From: Actinomycetota bacterium
GTDB lineage: Bacteria; Actinomycetota; Actinomycetes; Propionibacteriales; Propionibacteriaceae
Assembly: GCA_016213595.1 (NCBI GenBank)
Contig: JACRAA010000448.1
Coordinates: 1 to 5,946, forward strand
Direction: 5' to 3'
DNA: 5,946 nucleotides
A program made the position numbers and the translations under genes. Each line of letters begins with the position of its first letter. Positions within the stretch are counted from its first letter, which is position 1. Positions 1-5,323 of this stretch are shown piece by piece. The notes under the pieces were generated by a model. That model was not told the DNA's origin. It searched no databases and saw nothing but the letters and a program-made list of their open reading frames with translations.

Positions 1-1437
1 CTCGTCGACCTCGGCCGGCATGTCCTGGTCACCGACCTTCCATGCCTGCTCCTTCTCGGCGCGCTGGGCGAGAAGCTTCTTCTCCTGGTCGCGAAGACCG
101 GCGGCCCGCTCGAAGTCCTGGGCGTCGATCGCCGCCTCCTTCTCGAGCCGTACGGACGCGATGCGCTCGTCGAACTCCCGCAGGTCGGGCGGCGCGGTCA
201 TCCGCTTGATCCGGAGCCGTGCGCCGGCCTCGTCGATCAGGTCGATGGCCTTGTCGGGCAGGAAGCGGTCCGAGATGTACCGGTCGGCGAGCTGGGCCGC
301 AGAGGCGAGCGCCTCGTCTGTGATCGTGATCCGGTGGTGGGCCTCGTAGCGGTCGCGGAGCCCCCGCAGGATCTCGATGGTCATCGCGATCGACGGCTCG
401 GCCACCTGGATCGGCTGGAAGCGGCGCTCGAGCGCGGCGTCCTTCTCAATGTGCTTGCGGTACTCGTCGAGCGTGGTCGCGCCGATCGTCTGCAGCTCGC
501 CACGGGCGAGCATGGGCTTGAGGATCGATGCGGCGTCGATGGCGCCCTCGGCAGCACCTGCCCCGACGAGCGTGTGGATCTCGTCGATGAACAGCATGAC
601 GTCGCCGCGCGTCTTGATCTCGGCGAGCACCTTCCGCAGCCGCTCCTCGAAGTCGCCGCGGTACCGGGAACCGGCCACCAGCGCGCCGAGGTCCAGCGTG
701 TAGATCTGCTTGTCGCGCAGCGTCTCAGGAACGTCCCCACGGACGATCGCCTGCGACAGCCCCTCGACCACGGCCGTCTTGCCCACGCCGGGCTCCCCGA
801 TCAGGACGGGGTTGTTCTTGGTACGGCGCGAGAGCACCGTCATGACCCGCTCGATCTCCTTCTCGCGCCCGATGACCGGGTCGAGCTTGTTCTCGCGGGC
901 CGCCTGGGTCAGGTTGCGGCCGAACTGGTCCAGCACCTTGCTCGTCGCCGACTGCGGGCCGACGTCCGGCGCGCCGGCGGTCGCCGACTCCTTGCCGGCC
1001 TGGAAGCCGGACAGGAGCTGGAGCACCTGGGTCCGGACACGGTTGAGGTCGGCGCCCAGCTTGATGAGCACCTGAGCCGCCACACCCTCGCCCTCGCGGA
1101 TGAGCCCGAGGAGGATGTGCTCCGTGCCGATGTAGGTGTGGTTGATCTGCAGCGCCTCGCGCAGCGAGAGCTCCAGCACCTTCTTGGCGCGCGGGGTGAA
1201 CGGGATGTGACCCGTGGGGGCCTGCTGGCCCTGCCCGATGATCTCCTCGACCTGCTCACGCACCGCTTCAAGGGAGATACCGAGCGACTCCAGCGCCTTG
1301 GCAGCCACACCCTCGCCCTCGTGGATCAGGCCCAGCAGCAGGTGCTCGGTCCCGATGTAGTTGTGGTTGAGCATGCGAGCTTCGTCCTGCGCCAGCACGA
1401 CGACTCGCCTGGCACGATCAGTGAACCGCTCGAACAT
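1..1437 (-). CDS. clpC: ATP-dependent Clp protease ATP-binding subunit ClpC, N-terminal 479 residues (runs off left edge)
   Basis: ClpC is the Hsp100 AAA+ unfoldase that feeds substrates to the ClpP peptidase in the cytoplasm. Translation from the ATG at 1437 gives MFERFTDRAR, the usual ClpC N-terminus. The Clp_N domain has its two repeats: YIGTEHLLLGLI begins at residue 27 and YIGTEHILLGLI at residue 102. The first AAA+ module (D1) follows, with Walker A GEPGVGKT at 214-221, pore loop GSRYRG at 256-261, Walker B LFIDE at 282-286, sensor GATT at 319-322, arginine pair RRF at 338-340, and LPDKAIDLIDEA at 393-404. A UVR-like helical segment lies around 430-458. D2 and the ClpP-binding loop are outside the window. 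All D1 catalytic residues are present and the frame is open to base 1. An in-frame GTG at 1443 would add two residues. AGAAGG at 1443-1448 suits the ATG, while AGGAG at 1450-1454 would suit the GTG. Confidence 0.98.
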   Translation of the reverse strand, partial: MFERFTDRARRVVVLAQDEARMLNHNYIGTEHLLLGLIHEGEGVAAKALESLGISLEAVREQVEEIIGQGQQAPTGHIPFTPRAKKVLELSLREALQINHTYIGTEHILLGLIREGEGVAAQVLIKLGADLNRVRTQVLQLLSGFQAGKESATAGAPDVGPQSATSKVLDQFGRNLTQAARENKLDPVIGREKEIERVMTVLSRRTKNNPVLIGEPGVGKTAVVEGLSQAIVRGDVPETLRDKQIYTLDLGALVAGSRYRGDFEERLRKVLAEIKTRGDVMLFIDEIHTLVGAGAAEGAIDAASILKPMLARGELQTIGATTLDEYRKHIEKDAALERRFQPIQVAEPSIAMTIEILRGLRDRYEAHHRITITDEALASAAQLADRYISDRFLPDKAIDLIDEAGARLRIKRMTAPPDLREFDERIASVRLEKEAAIDAQDFERAAGLRDQEKKLLAQRAEKEQAWKVGDQDMPAEVDE

Positions 1438-1457
1438 CGACACCTTCTTCTCCTCTC

Positions 1458-1473
1458 GGGGCCGAAAAGCCCC
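1458..1473 (-). other. Small stem-loop in the clpC leader
   Basis: GGGGC and GCCCC arms flank a 6-base loop in the clpC 5' leader, ending only a few bases upstream of the AGGAG ribosome-binding sequence at 1450-1454. The SD itself is not inside the stem. The arms are seen directly; any effect on translation or mRNA stability is inference. GC-rich 5-bp stems arise easily by chance in this genome. Confidence 0.3.
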
Positions 1474-1522
1474 CCACCCACCATCGGGGCGTGCACCTCA
1501 CACGCTGCCGAAGGTAGGTGTC

Positions 1523-1528
1523 AGTCTA
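1523..1528 (-). promoter_or_regulatory. Candidate -10 box of the clpC promoter
   Basis: On the minus strand this reads TAGACT, matching the actinobacterial TANNNT pattern. The -35 position 17 bases upstream (1546-1551) reads TCCGGT and is poor. That fits a promoter that needs an activator, and the ClgR-type box at 1561-1577 lies about 53 bases upstream of the implied start near 1516. The implied leader is about 80 bases. Confidence 0.45.
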
Positions 1529-1560
1529 CGTAACGCTCCTGTGCGACCGGACTGTTCCGC

Positions 1561-1577
1561 GTTCGCTCACAGCGGAC
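1561..1577. promoter_or_regulatory. ClgR-type operator upstream of clpC
   Basis: The site reads GTTCGC-TCACA-GCGGAC. From memory, the operator of ClgR, the actinobacterial activator of clp and lon genes, is GTTCGC-N5-GCG in Streptomyces and CGCYNANRGCG in Corynebacterium; this sequence satisfies both. The site lies in the clpC upstream region, downstream of the lsr2 terminator, and is centred about 53 bases before the inferred clpC start, a normal activator position. ClgR itself is not in the window. The match and position are seen; regulation by ClgR is inferred. Confidence 0.7.
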
Positions 1578-1586
1578 CAAGACTTC

Positions 1587-1599
1587 AGGGGTTACCCCT
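1587..1599. repeat. Short inverted repeat upstream of the ClgR-type box
   Basis: AGGGG-TTA-CCCCT is a perfect 5-bp inverted repeat with a 3-base centre, 9 bases from the ClgR-type box and 9 bases from the lsr2 terminator stem. It could be a second operator half-site pair or a chance palindrome. I know of no regulator with this consensus. Confidence 0.3.
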
Positions 1600-1608
1600 A
1601 GGAAACGC

Positions 1609-1640
1609 CGCGGGGGCCGGGAACAGTCCCGACCCCCGCG
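1609..1640 (-). terminator. Stem-loop terminator of lsr2
   Basis: Read on the minus strand, two 14-base arms pair around the 4-base loop CTGT. All positions are Watson-Crick except one U-G wobble. The plus strand has a C/A mismatch there, so the structure is better formed in the lsr2 transcript. It begins 21 bases past the lsr2 stop and is followed by GCGTTT, a weak U-run typical of high-GC terminators. It separates lsr2 from the clpC promoter region. Confidence 0.8.
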
Positions 1641-1660
1641 ATCGCTTGCAGCGAAAGTGC

Positions 1661-1990
1661 TCAGTGAGCGTCCTCGTACGCCTTGCGGATCTCAGCGGAC
1701 ACCCGTCCGCGGTCGCTGACGGAGAATCCGTTGTCACGGGCCCAGGTGCGGATGGCCGTGGCGTTCGAGCCGCCGCGCGAGGGGCTCGTCGACGTACGGG
1801 CCTGGGCCTTCCGGCCACCCGTGCGGCGGGCAGAGCCGACCCAGGGTGCCACAGCAGCCCGGAGCTTTTCTGCATTCGCGCTTGAAAGGTCAATCTCGTA
1901 GTTCACGCCGTCGAGTGCGAAACGTACGGTCTCGGCTGCGACGCTGCCGTCGACGTCGTCTTCCAGCACCACAGTCATCTTGCTGACCAT
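1661..1990 (-). CDS. lsr2: Lsr2 nucleoid-associated xenogeneic silencer
   Basis: Lsr2 is the actinobacterial H-NS-like protein that coats and bridges AT-rich DNA and silences horizontally acquired genes. The product is 109 residues, a normal length. Residues 1-58 form the dimerisation domain, with DDVDGS around 11-16, ETVRFALDG around 20-28 and YEIDLS at 31-36. A basic, Ser/Thr-rich linker follows at about 55-74. The DNA-binding domain has IRTWARDNG at 80-88 and the minor-groove RGR motif at 94-96. The ATG at 1990 was chosen because GGGAGAG (1994-2000) sits just upstream and the reading begins MVSKM as in the family. The open frame extends further upstream to 2128, but with no family-like sequence. 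The gene has its own promoter-like sequence and terminator. Confidence 0.97.
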   Translation of the reverse strand: MVSKMTVVLEDDVDGSVAAETVRFALDGVNYEIDLSSANAEKLRAAVAPWVGSARRTGGRKAQARTSTSPSRGGSNATAIRTWARDNGFSVSDRGRVSAEIRKAYEDAH

Positions 1991-2021
1991 TTGCTCTCCC
2001 AGACTGGTTAGGGCCATTGGA

Positions 2022-2040
2022 GCCGGTCGCCCCGACCGGC
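2022..2040. promoter_or_regulatory. Perfect inverted repeat at the predicted lsr2 transcription start (candidate operator or leader hairpin)
   Basis: GCCGGTCG-CCC-CGACCGGC is a perfect 8-bp inverted repeat with a 3-base centre. With the promoter elements called at 2047-2075, lsr2 transcription would begin near 2040, so the repeat would cover roughly +1 to +19. That is a classic repressor position and also a place for a 5' mRNA hairpin. The nearest regulator gene is the divergent LacI-family gene. I do not see the usual LacI-family central CG with conserved flanks, so the binding protein is unknown. Confidence 0.5.
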
Positions 2041-2046
2041 GACCCA

Positions 2047-2075
2047 ACAATATGAGGAGCGGTTGAGGAATGCAA
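2047..2075 (-). promoter_or_regulatory. Candidate lsr2 promoter (-35 and -10)
   Basis: On the minus strand TTGCAT (2070-2075) and TATTGT (2047-2052) are separated by exactly 17 bases. The -10 fits TANNNT; the -35 keeps only the TTG of TTGACA. The implied start near 2040 gives a leader of about 50 bases to the lsr2 ATG. This is a vegetative sigma-70-type reading made by eye. Confidence 0.5.
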
Positions 2076-2248
2076 CCTAAAGGACGGTGAGCCGTGATTG
2101 CATGTACCCTCGCCCTTTGCTTCTCCATACTTTGAACGAACAGAACACAGGGACGAGGAGCCGCTCGCAGGTCTCGATCTGCCGCGCCGGACGAGAAAGT
2201 TCCCGGAGGACGCCGGAATCGGGCAGGATACAGGCGGAAGGGACCACA
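2076..2248. other. Rest of the lsr2/lacI divergent region, AT-richer, no gene seen
   Basis: No supported gene lies here. The frame upstream of the LacI start is open back to a GTG at 2087 but shows no family similarity. By hand count, 58 of the 120 bases at 2041-2160 are A or T, clearly more than in the adjacent genes. I could not find a convincing -35/-10 pair for the plus-strand lacI gene. The lacI ribosome-binding site GGAAGGGA is at 2236-2243. Confidence 0.6.
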
Positions 2249-3247
2249 GTGGGTAGAGATCGAGCCAGCATCAAGGACGTCGCACGCGTAGCCGGCGTGT
2301 CCGTAGGGACGGTGTCCAATGTGCTGAACCGCCCGGAATTCGTCTCAGAGCCGACGCGGCAGCGCGTACGCGATGCGATGAACCAGCTGGGGTTCGTACG
2401 AAACGCGACGGCCCGTCAGCTCCGCGCCGGACACTCACAGACGGTCGGAGTTGTCGTCCTCGACCTGGCCAACCCTTTCTACACCGGAATCGTCCGCGGC
2501 ATCGAGGACAGGCTCGCCGAGGACAATCACCTCCTCATGCTGTGCAGCTCCGACGAGAACGAGGACCGCGAGACGCGCTATCTGCGCCAGTTCGCCGAGC
2601 AGGGGGTTCGCGGAATTCTCATCACCCCCTTCGGGAACCTCAACGAGCGGTTCGACATTCTGACGAACCTTCAGATCCCGGTCGTGCTTCTCGACACCCA
2701 CAGCCCCGACATGGCCTGCGTCAGCGTCGACAATGTCAAGGGCGGCCGGCTGGCTGTCGCCCATCTGCTCGACCAGGGTCATCGGCGCATCGCCCTGTTC
2801 AACGGTCCGTTGGAGATCCAGCAATGTCGAGACCGTTCCGCCGGGACCATGGCCGCTGTGTACGAGGCGGGGCTGGACCCTGCCCAGGTCGTCGTCGAGG
2901 TAGCGCTCCGAGACCTCACCAGCGAGGCCGGTGCTGAGGCGATGGCGGCACTGCTGGACTCGGACGAGGAGCGCCCCACCGCCGTCTTCTGCGTCAACGA
3001 CATCGTGGCGCTCGGCGTGATGCGCGCGCTCCGCGAGCATGACATCGCGGTGCCGGAGGAGATGGCCGTCGTCGGGTACGACGACGTGCCGGTCATCAAG
3101 GAGCTCCGCACACCGCTCACGTCCGTGCGCCAGCCGATGCACGACATCGGCTGGAACGCCGCCGACCTCCTCCTCACCGGCAAGGTGAAGCAGGTGAGGT
3201 TCTCCCCCGAGCTCGTCGTCCGCGGCTCGTCGGACTACCACCGGTGA
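2249..3247 (+). CDS. LacI-family transcriptional regulator
   Basis: The product is a 332-residue ligand-responsive DNA-binding protein. The N-terminal HTH covers about residues 6-26 (SIKDVARVAGVSVGTVSNVL). The hinge helix NATARQLRAG at 52-61 keeps the leucine (58) that family members insert into the operator minor groove. The periplasmic-binding-protein-like core starts near 65, with ANPFYTGIVRGIE at 74-86, DNVKGG at 161-166, CRDRSAG at 193-199, the ND pair at 250-251 and VVGYDDVP at 274-281. All are standard positions for sugar-type effectors. The GTG at 2249 was chosen because GGAAGGGA lies 5 bases upstream and it places the HTH at the usual distance. The stop overlaps the next gene's GTG by 4 bp, so the two are probably co-translated. 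The effector is unknown, and no sugar transport or catabolic gene lies in the window. Confidence 0.95.
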   Translation: MGRDRASIKDVARVAGVSVGTVSNVLNRPEFVSEPTRQRVRDAMNQLGFVRNATARQLRAGHSQTVGVVVLDLANPFYTGIVRGIEDRLAEDNHLLMLCSSDENEDRETRYLRQFAEQGVRGILITPFGNLNERFDILTNLQIPVVLLDTHSPDMACVSVDNVKGGRLAVAHLLDQGHRRIALFNGPLEIQQCRDRSAGTMAAVYEAGLDPAQVVVEVALRDLTSEAGAEAMAALLDSDEERPTAVFCVNDIVALGVMRALREHDIAVPEEMAVVGYDDVPVIKELRTPLTSVRQPMHDIGWNAADLLLTGKVKQVRFSPELVVRGSSDYHR

Positions 3248-4380
3248 CGGTGACGTACCTGCTGGGCGCACCACTCGGCACAGCGTCGCCCGGACGCCGG
3301 ATCCTGGATCTCGGGACGGACCACCCGAGCCGTTCCGGCCTCGTCGAGATCGTCTGCCGGCTCGACGACGACGTCATCGAGGAGGTGGAGATCCGGCCGG
3401 GCGCGAGCCACCGGTCGGCGGAGAAGCTGTTCGAGGTCCGCGACTACAGACAGCTCCTCGCCCTGGCCAACCGTCACGACTGGCAGGCCCCCTTCGCCGG
3501 CGAGCTCGGGGCAGCCTTGACGGTCGAGGCGGCGCTCCGCCTCACCCCGCCGCCCCGGGCGACGTGGCTGCGCACGGTGCTTGCGGAGCACGCCCGGCTC
3601 CACAGCCACCTGGGCTTCCTGTCGGTGGTCCCCGCGAGGCTCGCCCCGGACAAGGACGTGGCCCGCGAGGTCCATGCCGCCCGTGAGGCACTTCGGGAGC
3701 AGCAGGCCCGGCTGTCCGGGAACCGGGTGCACCCGATGGTCTGCCGGCTGGGTGGGCTCTCGGCGGATGCGGACGGCGGGTGGCTGGACGCCGAGGTGCG
3801 GCTCGCGGAGCGGGTGGGCGCGCTCGCGCCCGTGCTGCGGGACCTCCTCGCCGGCGCAGCCCTTCCGCGCGGTGTGGCGGTGATCGACGCCGGTACCGCG
3901 CGCGCGTACGGGGTGACAGGGCCTGCGGCGCGTGCCGCCGGTATCGATGTCGACCTGCGGCGGGCGTCTCCGTACCTCGCCTACGGAGACCTGGACGTGC
4001 CGGCGCTCCCCGTCGGCGAGCATCCCGGCGATGCCGCCTCCCGTCTGACGACATGGGTGGACGAGCTGGCCTCAACGGCCGAGCTGCTCGCCGCGGCCGC
4101 GGCCGGAACGGCACGGGTCGACGGGCCGGTGGCCGTGAAGCTGCCCAAGGTGATGCGCGTGCCGGTAGGAGACACGTACGTGGCGCACGAGGCACCCCTG
4201 GGCCGCGCCGGATGGTGGCTCGTGTCGCGCGGCGAGAAGGTCCCGTGGCGGCTCAAGCTCCGTACGGCCAGCTTCTCCCACATGGCCGCGCTCGAGGCCG
4301 TACTCCCGGGGACGCGGGTCGACGACCTGCCTCTCGCCGTGGCGTCGGTGGGCTACGTCGTGGGCGACCTCGCGAAGTAG
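3244..4380 (+). CDS. nuoD: Orphan NuoD-like protein (NADH-quinone oxidoreductase 49-kDa subunit homologue) with altered quinone-site residues
   Basis: Its 378 residues follow the NuoD/Nqo4 fold (complex I 49-kDa subunit, related to NiFe-hydrogenase large subunits). LDLGTDHPSRSG at 21-32 matches the N-terminal LNVGPQHPSTHG of Nqo4. HRSAEKLFEVRDYRQ at 56-70, ALTVEAAL at 91-98, EHARLHSHLGFL at 115-126 and the C-terminal VVGDLAK at 372-378 also correspond. Compared from memory with Thermus Nqo4, His38 is Ser31 and Tyr87 is Trp80. Both contact quinone in Nqo4, and the alignment between them is ungapped. About 24 residues before GDTYVAHEAP (309-318) are missing, and the DPV of the C-terminal DPVMGDVDR is gone. 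No other nuo gene is present. The GTG start overlaps the lacI stop (GTGA) and has no clear ribosome-binding site, suggesting translational coupling; an in-frame GTG at 3250 is an alternative. Family confidence is high. Function in respiration is doubtful. Confidence 0.85.
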   Translation: MTVTYLLGAPLGTASPGRRILDLGTDHPSRSGLVEIVCRLDDDVIEEVEIRPGASHRSAEKLFEVRDYRQLLALANRHDWQAPFAGELGAALTVEAALRLTPPPRATWLRTVLAEHARLHSHLGFLSVVPARLAPDKDVAREVHAAREALREQQARLSGNRVHPMVCRLGGLSADADGGWLDAEVRLAERVGALAPVLRDLLAGAALPRGVAVIDAGTARAYGVTGPAARAAGIDVDLRRASPYLAYGDLDVPALPVGEHPGDAASRLTTWVDELASTAELLAAAAAGTARVDGPVAVKLPKVMRVPVGDTYVAHEAPLGRAGWWLVSRGEKVPWRLKLRTASFSHMAALEAVLPGTRVDDLPLAVASVGYVVGDLAK

Positions 4381-4468
4381 CTCGTACGGTTCGGGCGCCG
4401 GCCTTCTTGGTCATCGAGAGGTCAGTTCGTGTGGCACCGCGCCGTACCGACCGCGCGTGTCGTGGCCT

Positions 4469-4530
4469 CTGGAGGCGAGAGGAGGTGCGCTCGAGGCGAG
4501 AGGGGGGCGCTCGAGGCCAGAGGGGGTGCG
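4469..4530. repeat. Three imperfect tandem copies of a 20-21 bp GC-rich unit
   Basis: Copies lie at 4469-4489, 4490-4509 and 4510-4530. Each has the pattern CT(G/C)GAGGC(G/C)AGAGG followed by a G-run ending in GCG. They sit between the nuoD-like stop and the converging coiled-coil gene, just before a strong stem-loop. The plus strand is very G-rich here. No protein-coding reading is supported. It may be replication slippage in a non-coding spacer. Confidence 0.7.
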
Positions 4531-4538
4531 GACATGAC

Positions 4539-4570
4539 TGAGCGCCGGCCCCATCCGGGCGCGGCGCTCA
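4539..4570. terminator. Strong stem-loop between convergent genes, likely bidirectional terminator
   Basis: TGAGCGCC at 4539-4546 pairs with GGCGCTCA at 4563-4570. The stem continues inward (G4547-C4562, then 4548-4551 with 4557-4560), with one bulged G at 4561 and a 5-base loop, 13 bp in all. There is no U-run on either side, so it is the U-less hairpin type common in actinomycetes. It lies 158 bases past the nuoD-like stop and 23 bases past the coiled-coil gene stop, so it serves the minus-strand gene best and could stop both. Confidence 0.7.
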
Positions 4571-4593
4571 GAGTCTCGGTGGGGTTCCTCGGG

Positions 4594-5232
4594 TCAGGCC
4601 TGCTTCCAGACAGGCGTGGCGGGGGTGGCGAGGTCGAGCTGGACCATCTCGGCGACGGACGGCAGCTCTGCGGTTCCCCAGCTGTCGTGACGCTGCGGCC
4701 GGCGCACCCGGCGCGGCAGGTTGAGCACCTCGGCCGAGCCCGACTCGGCCGTGCCCTCGAGCAGCTCGACACGGTCGAGGAGCACGGCCACGTCCTCGGT
4801 GAGCTCGTCGCGCTCCATCCGTGCCGCCGCCAGGTCGCCCCGCAGCGTGGAGACCATGCGAAGCTGCTCGGCGACTGCCTTGTTCTGCCGGACCAGCTCC
4901 GTGCGGGAGGCCGCCAGGTCGGTACGGACCGCGGTCAGGGTCTCGGCCAGGACCGCGTTACGGCTGCGGAGCACCTCGCGCACGATCGTGGCCGACTGGC
5001 GGGTCTCGACGAGCAGCTCCTGGTGGTGCCTCTCGGCGGCGAGGAGCTGACCATGCCCGTACAGGCGGGCCTCGCCCACCTCGTCCCAGGCGGCGCGTAC
5101 GGCGACGGCGGCACCGACGACGAGCACGGCGATGCCGACCCGGGCGAACCAGACGTTGCCGAACAAGGACAGGAGCGCAAAGGCGCAGCCGGCAGCAAGG
5201 GCGACCTGGGACAGGCGGCGGTGCCGCGACAT
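4594..5232 (-). CDS. Two-TM coiled-coil membrane protein of unknown function
   Basis: I do not recognise a named family. The 212-residue product starts MSRHRRLSQ, a basic N-terminus. Two hydrophobic segments follow at about 9-25 and 28-47, separated by a very short turn, making a probable hairpin anchor with both ends in the cytoplasm. Residues 55-160 are charged and helical, rich in Leu, Glu, Arg and Ala with heptad-like spacing, so likely a coiled coil. The tail from 165 is basic (PRRVRRPQRH at 173-182) and then acidic to hydrophobic, ending TPVWKQA. The ATG at 5232 places the basic stretch before the first TM but has no clear ribosome-binding site. A GTG at 5277 would add a Pro/His-rich 15-residue extension. 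The gene lies downstream of folK and the DUF3180 gene on the same strand, so co-transcription is possible. The shape suggests a scaffold or envelope role, which is inference. Confidence 0.75.
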   Translation of the reverse strand: MSRHRRLSQVALAAGCAFALLSLFGNVWFARVGIAVLVVGAAVAVRAAWDEVGEARLYGHGQLLAAERHHQELLVETRQSATIVREVLRSRNAVLAETLTAVRTDLAASRTELVRQNKAVAEQLRMVSTLRGDLAAARMERDELTEDVAVLLDRVELLEGTAESGSAEVLNLPRRVRRPQRHDSWGTAELPSVAEMVQLDLATPATPVWKQA

Positions 5233-5323
5233 GGGCTGTGAGTGCTGCGGAGGTGGTGCATGGTGTGGGGAAGTCACGGGCGTCAGCGTATGACCGCCTC
5301 TCGGAGCGGAGCGTGAGGCTCGG

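Noticed and set aside
1078..1374. Imperfect direct repeat about 225 bases apart inside clpC
   Set aside because: It is the normal internal duplication of the Clp N-domain (the two YIGTEH repeats), not a mobile or regulatory repeat.
334..1533. Plus-strand 399-codon open frame opposite clpC
   Set aside because: The clpC reading on the other strand is unmistakable. Long antisense frames are expected in high-GC coding DNA, and this one shows no recognisable domain.
1444..1660. HspR (HAIR) or HrcA (CIRCE) heat-shock operators upstream of clpC
   Set aside because: I looked for CTTGAGT-N7-ACTCAAG and TTAGCACTC-N9-GAGTGCTAA and found neither.
1991..2128. Upstream extension of lsr2
   Set aside because: It has no similarity to Lsr2 N-termini, and it would run across the predicted promoter and inverted repeat. 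The ATG at 1990 has a strong ribosome-binding site.
2087..2248. 54-codon N-terminal extension of the LacI regulator
   Set aside because: The frame is open, but LacI proteins begin close to the HTH, and a good ribosome-binding site serves the GTG at 2249.
2363..2372. CGCGTACGCG palindrome in the lacI HTH coding region
   Set aside because: It is explained by Arg-Val-Arg coding in GC-rich DNA; ten-base palindromes of this kind are expected by chance.
2435..4023. Minus-strand open frames opposite lacI and the nuoD-like gene
   Set aside because: They are shadows of two well-recognised plus-strand proteins.
4429..5241. Plus-strand 270-codon open frame opposite the coiled-coil gene
   Set aside because: It crosses the tandem repeat and the terminator and shows no family features. 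The minus-strand frame has TM segments, a coiled coil and a sensible genomic context.
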